The notes beneath the pieces are model-generated. The model saw only the letters and a list, made by a program, of their open reading frames with translations. It was not told the origin of the DNA and did not search any database. Positions 1 through 8,460 of a stretch of DNA of 64,000 bases are shown piece by piece. The stretch covers positions 4,047,733 through 4,111,732 of the forward strand of contig NZ_JALKFS010000005.1 in NCBI RefSeq assembly GCF_023051145.1, read 5' to 3'. This DNA comes from Williamsia sp. DF01-3 (GTDB lineage: Bacteria > Actinomycetota > Actinomycetes > Mycobacteriales > Mycobacteriaceae). Within the stretch, counting starts at the first letter, position 1, and every line of letters starts with the position of its first letter. The position numbers were made by a program, and so were the translations under genes.

Positions 1-133
1 CCGTGAGCCTGCGCTTCGGGATCTCCACGCTGATGTCTTTGAGATTGTTCACCCGGGCACCCTGCACGCGGATCAGGTCGTGGGTGTCGGCGATGTGCGG
101 TTCCTGCGGTTGCGGTTTCTTGGTGGTGGCCAT
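1..133 (-). CDS. UvrA-like ABC excinuclease subunit, N-terminal part only
   Basis: The gene runs off the left edge, so only the first 44 codons are visible, starting at the ATG at 133. After a short KKPQPQEP leader comes LIRVQGARVNNLKDISVEIP, which is the opening of the first ABC domain in UvrA proteins, just before the Walker A motif. UvrA dimers recognise bulky DNA lesions in nucleotide excision repair. The leader and the wording of this stretch look more like the second, UvrA2/drug-resistance-type paralogue of actinobacteria than the main uvrA, but this cannot be settled from so short a piece. Confidence 0.75.
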   Translation of the reverse strand, partial: MATTKKPQPQEPHIADTHDLIRVQGARVNNLKDISVEIPKRRLT

Positions 134-239
134 GCTGCTCCGGTCTCCATCTGTTGGCGCGACGTCGCGGCAGAGCGCCGACTCGGTCTAGTTTCGTACA
201 GCGTACTGGGTTTCTCGGGCCCTGGGTGCCGGTTGAGGA

Positions 240-713
240 TCAGCGCGGGGTGAGCCGGACAACCGGGTACTGCCTGTCGGACTTCTGCTGATACTTCGCG
301 TACCGGGGCTGCGCCTTTACGATTCGTTGCCACGCCCGTTCGCGCTCAGGACCTTCGAGTCGTCGCGGCGTCACCGCGACGGCGTTTTGACCGGGCAATT
401 CGATCGACGCCTGGTCTGGAGCGGCCATCAGGTTGGCGTACCAATCAGGGTTCTGGTCCCCGCCGCCCGACGCGATGATGAGCCGGGCACCGTCGCCATC
501 GTCGAACCAGGTCACCGGCGATTGCCGCGGCTCCCCCGTACGCCGGCCGACGGTATGTAGGACTAAAAGGTCCATACCCATGAAGGTCGCCTTGCCCCGT
601 CGTATGCGGGTGATCGTCCGGCTGTTTGTGCGCTGCTGCATCCACCGCGACAACCGCCCCGGCGTCTTACCGCGATTTTTTCGGCTGTCCGCTTGCTTGC
701 TGTCCGTCATCAA
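240..713 (-). CDS. Deazaflavin (F420)-dependent nitroreductase family protein (Ddn/DUF385)
   Basis: This 157-residue protein has the Ddn/DUF385 family pattern: GMDLLVLHTVGRRTGEPRQ, then a strand ending in IIASGGGDQNPDWYANLMA, the usual cofactor-binding part of this split beta-barrel fold. Family members in actinobacteria bind F420 or related flavins and reduce quinones or nitro compounds. The substrate here is unknown. Its ATG overlaps the stop of the upstream VOC gene (ATGATGA at 710-713), so the two are translationally coupled, and it closes a run of same-strand genes that starts with the metal ATPase. Confidence 0.85.
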   Translation of the reverse strand: MMTDSKQADSRKNRGKTPGRLSRWMQQRTNSRTITRIRRGKATFMGMDLLVLHTVGRRTGEPRQSPVTWFDDGDGARLIIASGGGDQNPDWYANLMAAPDQASIELPGQNAVAVTPRRLEGPERERAWQRIVKAQPRYAKYQQKSDRQYPVVRLTPR

Positions 714-1120
714 GCGACTTCTTGGATACGGATCATGTTGCCTGCCGGGTCACGGATCGCGCAGTCCCGGATGCCGTACGGCTGTTGCGTTGGCTCCTGC
801 ACCACCTCGGTGCCGTTTGCCTGCACACGCTCGAACGTGTCGTCGAGGTCTCTGGTGGCTAGCAGCAGGCTCGCGTACGTGCCCTTGGCCATCATCTCGG
901 TGATCGTGCGCCGCTCATCGTCGGTGATGCCCGGGTCGGCACCCGGCGGGGTCAGCACGATGTTGACGTCGGGCTGACCCTTCGGTCCGACCGTGATCCA
1001 GTACATGTCGTTGTAGCCGACCTCATTGCGGACCTCGAAGCCGAGGGTGTCCCGATAGAAGGCCTTCGAAGCCTTTGGGTCGGTGTGCGGGAGGAAACTC
1101 GAATGAATGTTGATGTCCAT
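710..1120 (-). CDS. VOC superfamily protein (glyoxalase/bleomycin-resistance fold)
   Basis: The 136 residues form two beta-alpha-beta-beta-beta modules typical of the VOC fold. The first begins with SSFLPHTDPKASKAFYRDTL and the second contains LATRDLDDTFERVQANG and ends with DPAGNMIRIQE, the usual C-terminal metal-ligand strand. VOC proteins include glyoxalases, dioxygenases and antibiotic-binding proteins, and the exact activity cannot be told from sequence. It lies 5 bases after the AraC regulator and overlaps the next gene by 4 bases, so it is probably in one transcript with both. Confidence 0.85.
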   Translation of the reverse strand: MDINIHSSFLPHTDPKASKAFYRDTLGFEVRNEVGYNDMYWITVGPKGQPDVNIVLTPPGADPGITDDERRTITEMMAKGTYASLLLATRDLDDTFERVQANGTEVVQEPTQQPYGIRDCAIRDPAGNMIRIQEVA

Positions 1121-1125
1121 GCCGC

Positions 1126-1575
1126 TTACGCTAGTTGCGACGCGACGCCCTTGGCTTCTCGATTCCTGATCGGTCTGGCCACCTTTTTCGTGACGCAGGA
1201 CGGCATCCCTGCGGTCTCACCCGCGGCCTCACTCCGGTAGGTGCTCGGCGACATCCCGACCAACTCGGTGAAGCGGGTGCTGAATGTTCCCAGCGATGAA
1301 CAACCCACGGCGAAACACACTTCGGTGACGTTCAGATCGCCCCGCTGGAGCAGCGCCTTCGCACGCTCGATTCGCCGGGTCATCAGATAGGAGTACGGCG
1401 ACTCGCCGTAGGCCAGCTTGAACTGGCGACTGAGATGACCTGCCGACATGTTCACCCCTCGGGCAAGGGCTTCGACGTTCAGTGGTTCCGCGTACTCGCG
1501 GTCGATCCGATCGCGGACGCGTCGCAGCAGAGCAAGGTCTCGAAGGTTCTGCGCTGCGGCGGAGTCGCTGGTCAC
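1126..1575 (-). CDS. AraC-family transcriptional regulator, short HTH form
   Basis: This 149-residue protein is almost only the double helix-turn-helix DNA-binding domain of AraC/XylS regulators. Residues 15-115 contain the first HTH (NVEALARGVNMSAGHLSRQF) and the second HTH with CFAVGCSSLGTFSTRFTELVG and the terminal SPSTYR. There is no ligand-binding domain. A GTG start overlaps the stop of the upstream ATPase gene (GTGA, 1572-1575), so its level is tied to that gene. Small AraC proteins followed by VOC genes are common in actinobacteria. Here the pair appears appended to a metal-transport gene. Confidence 0.85.
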   Translation of the reverse strand: MTSDSAAAQNLRDLALLRRVRDRIDREYAEPLNVEALARGVNMSAGHLSRQFKLAYGESPYSYLMTRRIERAKALLQRGDLNVTEVCFAVGCSSLGTFSTRFTELVGMSPSTYRSEAAGETAGMPSCVTKKVARPIRNREAKGVASQLA

Positions 1576-3698
1576 AAGCGTAATGTTGCCATGTCTGCTC
1601 CACCTTGCCCAGAGTTCTCGGCCTTGTTACCTGCAGCGCGGGCGCTCGGCCGTAGATCAAGCCGACGCAGGAGCTGCGCGTTGAGTGCGACCACCACCGT
1701 CGAGACCGACATGAGGATGGCGCCCACAGACATCGGTAGCACGAACCCGATCGGGGCCAGCAGTCCAGCCGCCAGCGGCACGGAGATCAGGTTGTAACCG
1801 GCTGCCCACCAAAGGTTTTGCTTCATCTTCCGGTAGCCCGCCTTGGACAACTCGATCACCGACACGACCGAACGCGGATCGTCCCCGGCCAGGATGACCC
1901 CCGCCGATGCGATCGCGACGTCGGTCCCGGCGCCGATGGCGATACCGACATCGGCCTGGGCCAGCGCGGGCGCATCGTTCACCCCGTCACCCACCATGGC
2001 GGTCGTGCGGCCGGCGCCCTGAAGTTCTTTGACCTTCGACGCCTTGTCCTCCGGCCGAACACCGGCGAACACGCGGTCGATGCCCAGCTCGGTCGCCACC
2101 GACCGGGCCACGGCTTCGGCGTCACCGGTGATCATGACAACCTCGATGTCGAGTCGGTGCAGTGCCGCAACGGCTTCCCGCGATTCCGGCCTGATGTCGT
2201 CGGCCAACTTCAGTGCTCCGACCACCTCGTCGTCGACGAGTACGTGCAGGATGATGGCTCCGTCGGCACGCCACTTCTCGGCCATCTCGACCTCGGCGCG
2301 CTGATACCGCGCCAACATGCGCGGACCCCCGACCCGGACATGCTGCCCTTCCACCTTCGCCGACACCCCTTCGGCCGGCGACGCCCGGAACTGTTCGGCC
2401 GGGGGAACCTGCAGCTGACGCCCCTTGGCGACCTCGACAATCGCTTTGCCCAACGGATGCTCGCTATCGGACTCCACCGCCGCGGCCAGGGCAAGCACTT
2501 GGTCCTCGGTCGACGTACCGAGTGCGTGGACCGCGACAACCGTCGGCTCCCCTTGCGTCAATGTGCCGGTCTTGTCGAACAACACCGCGTCGACCGACCG
2601 CATGCGTTCGAGGGCTAGACGATCTTTGACCAATACACCGGCACGGGCGGCGCGCTCGGTGGCGATCGCCACCACGAGAGGTATTGCCAGCCCCAGAGCG
2701 TGGGGGCACGCGATCACCAACACGGTGATGGTGCGCACCACCGCGTCGTCGGTGGATCCGAGGACCGACCAGACGATTGCGGTGAGGGCTGCGGCACCGA
2801 GCGCGTACCAGAAGAGCCACGCGGCGGCACGGTCGGCAAGGCGCTGTGCCCGCGACGACGAGTTCTGCGCCTCGGATACCAGTCGCTGGATACCCGCCAA
2901 CGCGGTGTCGTCGCCGATGGCCGTGACCCGAACGCGCAGAGCTGAATCGGTGGCGACGGTTCCGGCCACCACAGCGTCTCCGACCGTCCGGCCGACGGTG
3001 CGCGATTCGCCTGTCACCATCGACTCATCGACCTCGGCAGTCCCGTCGATGATCGTTCCGTCGGCCGGCACGCTCGCTCCCGGACGTACGAGAACCACGT
3101 CGCCCAGACGGAGTGCCGCGGGAGGTACGAGCACCGTGGAGCCACCTTCAATCCTCTCGGCCTCGTCCGGCAACAATGCGGCCAGCGAGTCGAGTGCTGA
3201 CGTGGTCTGTGCCAGCGAACGCATCTCGATCCAGTGCCCGAGCAGCATGATGACGATCAGCAGCGCGAGCTCCCACCAGAAATCCAGATCATGGTGCAGC
3301 ACATCGAGGCTCGCGCCCCATGACGCGACGAACGCGACCGTGATGGCAAGAGCGATGAGCAGCATCATTCCGGGGGCCCGCGAGCGGATCTCGTCGATCG
3401 CGCCGCTGAGGAACGGGCGGCCACCCCACACGAACATGACCGTGCCGAGCACCGGCGAGATCCACGAGACCAACCCGTGGTCGGGTAGTTCGTAGCCGAT
3501 GAGCATTGCGAACATGCCCGAGAATCCGACGACCGGGACTGCGAGCGCGAGCATGATCCAGAACAGTCGGCGGAACTGTCCGACGTGATCGCCGTGGCCG
3601 GAATGCCCCGCGTGTCCCGCGTGACCACCCTGATGGTCCATTCCCTCATGAGCTGCGTGATGTTCGGCGTGAGCCGAGTGGTTGTGCATCGTGTCCAT
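1572..3698 (-). CDS. Heavy-metal P1B-type ATPase with CPH motif (CopB-like, probable copper exporter)
   Basis: The 708-residue protein starts with a His-rich tail (residues 5-38, many GH/HH pairs) in place of a CXXC metal-binding domain. P-type ATPase motifs follow in order: TGES at 229-232, the membrane metal-site motif CPH at 331-333, the phosphorylation site DKTGT at 375-379, the HP dipeptide at 413-414, MITGD at 522-526 and GDGVND at 570-575. CPH rather than CPC places it in the P1B-3/CopB-like group, linked to copper and sometimes silver. The upstream palindrome at 3710-3725 is a CsoR-type operator, which supports copper control. The gene overlaps the AraC gene downstream. Metal specificity is inferred, not shown. 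Confidence 0.9.
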   Translation of the reverse strand: MDTMHNHSAHAEHHAAHEGMDHQGGHAGHAGHSGHGDHVGQFRRLFWIMLALAVPVVGFSGMFAMLIGYELPDHGLVSWISPVLGTVMFVWGGRPFLSGAIDEIRSRAPGMMLLIALAITVAFVASWGASLDVLHHDLDFWWELALLIVIMLLGHWIEMRSLAQTTSALDSLAALLPDEAERIEGGSTVLVPPAALRLGDVVLVRPGASVPADGTIIDGTAEVDESMVTGESRTVGRTVGDAVVAGTVATDSALRVRVTAIGDDTALAGIQRLVSEAQNSSSRAQRLADRAAAWLFWYALGAAALTAIVWSVLGSTDDAVVRTITVLVIACPHALGLAIPLVVAIATERAARAGVLVKDRLALERMRSVDAVLFDKTGTLTQGEPTVVAVHALGTSTEDQVLALAAAVESDSEHPLGKAIVEVAKGRQLQVPPAEQFRASPAEGVSAKVEGQHVRVGGPRMLARYQRAEVEMAEKWRADGAIILHVLVDDEVVGALKLADDIRPESREAVAALHRLDIEVVMITGDAEAVARSVATELGIDRVFAGVRPEDKASKVKELQGAGRTTAMVGDGVNDAPALAQADVGIAIGAGTDVAIASAGVILAGDDPRSVVSVIELSKAGYRKMKQNLWWAAGYNLISVPLAAGLLAPIGFVLPMSVGAILMSVSTVVVALNAQLLRRLDLRPSARAAGNKAENSGQGGADMATLRL

Positions 3699-3709
3699 GC
3701 CTCGAATGT

Positions 3710-3725
3710 ATACCCCCTGGGGTAT
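3710..3725. promoter_or_regulatory. CsoR-type copper operator upstream of the P-type ATPase
   Basis: The sequence ATACCCCCTGGGGTAT is a near-perfect inverted repeat 12 bases upstream of the ATPase start codon. TACCC...GGGTA with G/C tracts is the known operator style of CsoR copper-sensing repressors. A related site lies at 5007-5021. No csoR gene is in the window. Confidence 0.65.
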
Positions 3726-3749
3726 GTGTCGAGGAGATGTTTCAACAAC

Positions 3750-3781
3750 AAAGGCGCTCCCGCCGAAGCCGGAGCGCCTTT
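3750..3781 (-). terminator. Rho-independent terminator after the DUF305 gene
   Basis: An 11-bp perfect stem AAAGGCGCTCC / GGAGCGCCTTT encloses a 10-base loop. It lies 27 bases past the stop of the DUF305 gene on the minus strand and separates it from the ATPase operon. The trailing bases are only moderately T-rich (TGTTGTTG). Confidence 0.7.
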
Positions 3782-3808
3782 GCTGGATCTTTGATTCCGC
3801 GTGTGCAG

Positions 3809-4462
3809 TCAGGACTGCTGGAGCGACTTCATGGTGTCGATCTCCTGCTGCTGAGTCGCCGCAATCGTCGTTGCGAGTTGCTTGGCGGCCTGGTTTTCAC
3901 CGTCGGCGATCTCGGCGTTTGCCATCTCGATGGCGCCGGCGTGATGTTCGATCATCATGGCCAGCCAGGCCTGGTCGAACTCCGTGCCATTCTTGGCCGC
4001 CAGATCATTCATCTCTTGCTCCGACATCATTCCGCTCATGGTGTCGTCACCGTGATGCATGTCGCCCTGCCCTCCACCTTCGGAGCTGGGATCAGGCTGA
4101 CCCCACTGCTTCAACCACTGCGCGAGCTGTTCCATCTCCGGACCCTGAGCCGACTCGATGGCATCAGCGAGTTGGACGACATCGGGAGTGGTGGTCCGAC
4201 CCTCGACCAGTTGGGCCATCTCGACGGCTTGCGCATGGTGGGGGTACATCATCTGCGCAAACATCACATCGGCATTGTTGAATGCGGCGGCCTGTTCCGA
4301 ATTCGAGGCCGTCGGAGCGGCAGATGTGGCAGACGATTGGTGGGACATCGAGCCCATGTCGTGGTCACCGTTGTCAGAACTGCACCCCGCAAAAAGCAGG
4401 GTGGCCGACGCAGCGATGCCGACAAGCGCGAAACCGGTTCGGCGAGAACGTGTTTTGTACAT
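3809..4462 (-). CDS. DUF305 lipoprotein, probable extracytoplasmic copper-binding protein
   Basis: The start is placed at the ATG at 4462 because it follows AAGGAAC and opens a lipoprotein signal peptide, MYKTRSRR then a hydrophobic run ending in the lipobox LFAGC. A longer frame upstream exists but lacks this logic. The mature part has two DUF305 repeats with paired His and Met residues, such as MMYPHHAQAVEMA and MMIEHHAGAIEMA, and a His/Met-rich spacer (HHGDDTMSGMM). DUF305 proteins such as cyanobacterial CopM bind copper outside the membrane. The copper-type operator at 5007-5021 upstream of the preceding gene and the nearby CPH ATPase support that role here. It is probably cotranscribed with the gene at 4549-4974. 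Confidence 0.85.
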   Translation of the reverse strand: MYKTRSRRTGFALVGIAASATLLFAGCSSDNGDHDMGSMSHQSSATSAAPTASNSEQAAAFNNADVMFAQMMYPHHAQAVEMAQLVEGRTTTPDVVQLADAIESAQGPEMEQLAQWLKQWGQPDPSSEGGGQGDMHHGDDTMSGMMSEQEMNDLAAKNGTEFDQAWLAMMIEHHAGAIEMANAEIADGENQAAKQLATTIAATQQQEIDTMKSLQQS

Positions 4463-4548
4463 GATTGTTCCTTCGAATGTTGAAAGGGATCGGCGTGCGA
4501 AACACACACCATGACGAGGACTCACCCGCGGGAAACGGGCGGGGCCCA

Positions 4549-4974
4549 TCAGATCCTCAAGATCGACAACTTTTCGAGGGAGGGCGCGGCCCAGGGTGGG
4601 GCGCGAGAGGCGTACCTGCCGTCGCCGGGAACGTGAATTCGCGGTCCGGCGTTGGCGCCTTGACGTCCGAGTAGCCGCCGCACGATCAGCAACACCGACG
4701 CGACGGTTATCAACGCCATACAGAGGGCCATGGCTGCGTGCGTCGTCCAGTGGGTACTGTCGGCTGCCATCGCCGGCGGAGCCATGGTTGTGTGGCCCGC
4801 ATGCTCCTGGTGGGTGGTGACTGCGGCATGCGCGCCTGCGACGCCATGCGCCGGTGCATGCACCATGGGCACCGAGTGCATGAGGAGAACTGCCAGTAGC
4901 GCTGCAAACGCCGATACCGCGACAGTGGCGGTTGAGCCGACGAAGGCGGAGTCAGCGCGCTGCGTACGCTTCAT
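4549..4974 (-). CDS. Small His-rich membrane protein (DUF6153-like)
   Basis: The ATG at 4974 follows GGAGGGTGAG, and the 141-residue product has two membrane segments: AVSAFAALLAVLLMHSVPM near residues 20-38 and MALCMALITVASVLLIVRR near residue 85. Between them lies an extracytoplasmic loop rich in His, Ala and Met (HAPAHG, THQEHAGHTTM). This matches DUF6153-type proteins found beside DUF305 genes in actinobacteria, from memory. A TACCC...GGGTA operator lies 33 bases upstream, so metal control and a role in binding or passing copper at the membrane are likely but not proved. Confidence 0.7.
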   Translation of the reverse strand: MKRTQRADSAFVGSTATVAVSAFAALLAVLLMHSVPMVHAPAHGVAGAHAAVTTHQEHAGHTTMAPPAMAADSTHWTTHAAMALCMALITVASVLLIVRRLLGRQGANAGPRIHVPGDGRYASRAPPWAAPSLEKLSILRI

Positions 4975-5006
4975 CTCACCCTCCTCGTGTCGGCCAAAAT
5001 CGACTA

Positions 5007-5021
5007 TACCCCCGTAGGGTA
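5007..5021. promoter_or_regulatory. Second CsoR-type operator
   Basis: TACCCCCGTAGGGTA is an inverted repeat (arms TACCC/GGGTA, spacer CCGTA) 33 bases upstream of the small membrane protein gene at 4549-4974. It resembles the palindrome at 3710-3725, so both transcription units are probably controlled by one copper-sensing CsoR-family repressor. Confidence 0.6.
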
Positions 5022-5045
5022 CCGAAGCAAGTAGGTCGACTTCGA

Positions 5046-6462
5046 CTAGAGCCACTTCGTGGCCTGGCGTAACGCAGGTTCCGTAGCGACCTGCTGTCCG
5101 GCCCGCGTGTGTTGATCCAGATCTTCCGGTCGCCATTCAGGACCACTCGGATGATGCCCCGGGTTTTGAGGTCGTGGTGCTCTTTGCACAGGCACTCGAA
5201 GTTCGCTTCGATCGACCACCCACCGGCCTTGGGGTTGGCATGGTTGAACGGCACGATGTGGTCGAGCTCGCATTTGTCCGCGGGGACGAAACAGCCCGGA
5301 TACCGGCAATGCCCATCGAGCGCACGCACTATTCGAGCCAGCCTTGCCCCGGGTCGATATCTCAACGCGCCCGGCGGCGGCGTACTCCAACCACCGTGGC
5401 CATCCTGATCGGGTGGCGCTTTCAGGGCGGCGGCAGGCCCAGGTTCTTCTCCCCCAGCACGATTCGACTTCCGCCGTCGACCGAGCTCATCAACACCGCC
5501 GTGATGTCGTCACGGGTGATCGCCGCGCCTGCGGCAGTGGTGAACAAATCGAGGAGTCCCGAGACTGCCTTTTCCCCGACCGTCACCAAGCCCCGCCACC
5601 TGGACCGACCTGCCAACGACCGCGACTGCTCACAATCGAGCGGCCCATACCCGAGCAGATATCCCGGATTTGATGACAACCCCAGGACTGTCGGCAGGTC
5701 GACCACCAACTCCGTCCATGCGCGAGGAGCCGACCGCGCCGGCTTCCGCTCTGCATCGGCCAGGTCGCGCGTGTCTGCTTCTGAACTGACGGCTGATTCT
5801 GCGGGATTCGACGTCTCGGCGACAGCAGCTTCAGTCTGGCCATGGCTGGTTGCGATCGCATCGAGCACCGCGTCCACTTGTCCGGCCCGATCGTCCGGCG
5901 CCATTTCATCGAGCTGCGCTTTGACCCGGACCGCTTCTTCCGCAGTGCATGCGGTGATCACACTCGCCATCCCACCCGCACGCCGACGCACCACCACCCG
6001 CCGAGCCGGATCGGCTACCTCGTTATCGTCCGCGGCCTCCGGCTCGAACAACATCAGATGACGATCCAGTTCTTCGGCAAATGAGTTGTCACCCAACAGC
6101 ATCGCGTCGTCCGCGAGCACACCGTCTAGGTCCATCACCGCGTCCCGGTACCCCCGCGATGCCCGGTGATGCAGCGCCTTGAGCTTGCCGATGCTCACCT
6201 CACCGGCATCAAGCGCCTCGGCCAAAGCCGGCAGGTGATCCAGCAACCGCCGACACCGCAACAAATGATCGGCCTGCCCGGTGGTGTATCGCCACGCCAC
6301 CGCAATCTCACACGCCGCCGCCCGAGTGCCGTTCTCGTCGTCATTGCTCGAGACATACCGGTAGTACTCCAGGCCGTCATCGAGCCGCCGCGCCCACGCC
6401 CGATTGACCTCACGAACCCCAGACTGCACCCGCGACAACAACTCCGACGCCTCAGCGCCCAT
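5046..6462 (-). pseudogene. 13E12-family DUF222-HNH protein gene, frameshifted
   Basis: Residues from the ATG at 6462 form the helical DUF222 domain seen in 13E12 repeat-family proteins. The frame then hits TGA at 5422-5424 right after GLPPP. The HNH nuclease domain continues in another frame, with CRYPGC, ELDHIVPFNH and CLCKEHHDLKT giving the zinc Cys and His-Asn-His residues. One extra base in the CCC at 5425-5427 would join the two through a stop-free linker. A second shift near 5110 probably follows: the R/S-rich tail in the HNH frame runs to 4976 through the operator at 5007-5021, whereas another frame ends naturally in TRAGQQVATEPALR and stops at 5046. Two breaks suggest a decayed gene. 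Confidence 0.75.
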
Positions 6463-6723
6463 CGTGGTGGCCCCCGGCCAACTCACAACTCGATCATAGG
6501 TTCGAAGTCTGACAAGTGTTTGAGCCGAACGCAGTTGACTACACGTCCAAGCGAAACTCCACCACGTTCCGTCACAGAACAACCTGTGCAGCCGACACCT
6601 CCGCGTCCACGACGCGTTTCAACTCGCCGTGGAGCCGATGAACGGAGCACGCGACTGAGCCCAGCCCAAACGACGCCGTGTCGAGCGGTCAGAGCCGGGC
6701 CCAAGCGCGCCAGTACACCCCGC

Positions 6724-7077
6724 TCAGGAAACCACTGATTGGACGATCTCGGCGATGCGCTTCTCCGTGGGCTGGTCGAGGGTCTCGAAGTACCATGCTG
6801 CGGGCATCAATGTTCCGTCGGACGCGCCTGCGGGGACGAGCGCGACCTTCTCGGTGAGAGCAAGGTTGACGCGTTCGTCGTTACGCAACGTCACCAGTGC
6901 AGGCGTGCTCGCGGAGAGCGCATAGGCGGGCATGCCGTACCAGATCCGCGGCTTCAGCGTGGGCGCGGCAGCCACGATGACCTCGTGCACTCGCTGCATG
7001 AGTGACCGCCCCGGTTCGTCCATCTTCGCGATCTTGTCGACCACCTGGGCAAGGTTCTTCTCGTCCTTCGATGCCAT
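6724..7077 (-). CDS. DUF1801/YdhG-like small protein
   Basis: The ATG at 7077 (MASKDEKN) is chosen over an upstream in-frame codon at 7143 because it follows AGAGGAC and matches the family's usual N-terminus. The 117-residue protein has the DUF1801 pattern PRIWYGMPAYAL followed by strands with LTEKVALVPAG and AAWYFETL. These small proteins have the fold of frataxin-like/YdhG proteins and no assigned reaction. It stands alone between the 13E12 relic and ychF. Confidence 0.75.
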   Translation of the reverse strand: MASKDEKNLAQVVDKIAKMDEPGRSLMQRVHEVIVAAAPTLKPRIWYGMPAYALSASTPALVTLRNDERVNLALTEKVALVPAGASDGTLMPAAWYFETLDQPTEKRIAEIVQSVVS

Positions 7078-7311
7078 GTCATGTCCTCTCGTCAGCCAAT
7101 GCCTTGCATCGGCAGTTGAAGTCGGCGCAATCACGCGCCGCACCTCATCCGGACATGTCCCGAGCGAGTCGGGCCTCTCCGCAATGTTTCAGGCGACCCG
7201 CGCCTGGAAGTGCAGTCGGCAGCATCCGCTGCCACATTGAGGATAACCACGCTCTTGCAACGGCGCGGGCCGAAACAGAGTAGGTCAGGACTCTTCTTCT
7301 CGGCGATTCGA

Positions 7312-8391
7312 TCACACGTTGAAGCGGAACTCCACGACATCCCCGTCGGCCATCACGTAGTCCTTGCCTTCCATCCGGACCTTGCCTGCAGCTTTCGCCG
7401 CAGCCATCGAGCCGGCGGCGTCGAGGTCGTCGAATGACACGATCTCGGCTTTGATGAAGCCCTTCTCGAAGTCGGTGTGGATGACACCTGCAGCCTTGGG
7501 CGCGGTGTCGCCCTTGTGAATTGTCCACGCGCGCGACTCTTTTGGTCCCGCGGTGAGGTAGGTCTGCAGCCCGAGGGTGTGAAATCCCGCGCGGGCCAGT
7601 GAATGCAGGCCGGGCTCGTCCTGGCCGATGGAGTCGAGCAGCTCCTGGGCATCCTCGGCGTCGAGTTCGAGCAACTCGCTCTCCACCTTGGCGTCGAGGA
7701 ACACCGCGTCTGCCGGGGCCACAACAGCTTTGAGTTCAGCGATGCGGTCGGCGTCGGTGAGCACGGACTCATCGGCGTTGAACACGTAAAGGAAGGGCTT
7801 GGTGGTCATCAGATGCAGCTCACGGAGTTTCGCGAAGTCCAGCGAGTCCTTCTGTGAGAACAGGGTCTTGCCTTCGTCGAGTACCTTCTGCGCGGCCTGG
7901 GCAGCCGCCACGACCTCGACGAGGTCCTTGTTCTTCCGAGAATCCTTCTCCAGCCGCGGCAGCGCCTTCTCGAGCGTCTGCATGTCGGCGAGGATGAGCT
8001 CGGTCTCGATCACCTCGATGTCGGACACCGGATCGACCCGGCCGTCCACGTGCACCACATCGTCATCGGCGAACACACGCACCACCTGGCAGATGGCTTC
8101 GGCTTCGCGGATGTTGGCGAGGAACTGGTTGCCCATCCCCTCGCCCTCCGAGGCGCCCTTGACGATGCCCGCGATGTCGACGAACGACACCGTGGCCGGC
8201 AGGATCCGCTCGCTGGCGAAGATCTCCGCGAGCCGGGCCAGCCGCGAGTCGGGCAACTCCACCACACCGATGTTGGGCTCGATCGTGGCGAACGGGTAGT
8301 TCGCGGCAAGCACATCGTTGCGGGTCAGCGCGTTGAAAAGGGTGGATTTGCCGACGTTGGGCAGTCCGACGATACCGAGGGTAAGACTCAC
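7312..8391 (-). CDS. ychF: Redox-regulated ATPase YchF (Obg-family P-loop protein)
   Basis: The 359-residue length is typical for YchF. The P-loop is GLPNVGKST at residues 9-17, and DIAGIVKGASEGEGMGNQFL is the switch region with the family's characteristic sequence. The G4 motif is NADES instead of NKxD, which explains why YchF prefers ATP to GTP. The C-terminal TGS domain ends in MADGDVVEFRFNV. YchF binds the ribosome and acts in translation quality control and oxidative stress. Translation starts at a GTG. Confidence 0.95.
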   Translation of the reverse strand: MSLTLGIVGLPNVGKSTLFNALTRNDVLAANYPFATIEPNIGVVELPDSRLARLAEIFASERILPATVSFVDIAGIVKGASEGEGMGNQFLANIREAEAICQVVRVFADDDVVHVDGRVDPVSDIEVIETELILADMQTLEKALPRLEKDSRKNKDLVEVVAAAQAAQKVLDEGKTLFSQKDSLDFAKLRELHLMTTKPFLYVFNADESVLTDADRIAELKAVVAPADAVFLDAKVESELLELDAEDAQELLDSIGQDEPGLHSLARAGFHTLGLQTYLTAGPKESRAWTIHKGDTAPKAAGVIHTDFEKGFIKAEIVSFDDLDAAGSMAAAKAAGKVRMEGKDYVMADGDVVEFRFNV

Positions 8392-8460
8392 AACCGACCA
8401 GTCTAGTGGCCGCCCGGAGCACGTCGGCGCGCCGTACGATTCCCGCCGCCGCGCGAGTGC

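Noticed and set aside
2425-3495. Long plus-strand frame opposite the P-type ATPase
   Set aside because: It is an antisense shadow of a high-GC gene, with Ser/Arg/Thr-rich sequence and no motif.
5046-6462. 13E12 repeat as an active mobile element
   Set aside because: No terminal repeats, no integrase and no target-site duplication were seen; it is a decayed family gene.
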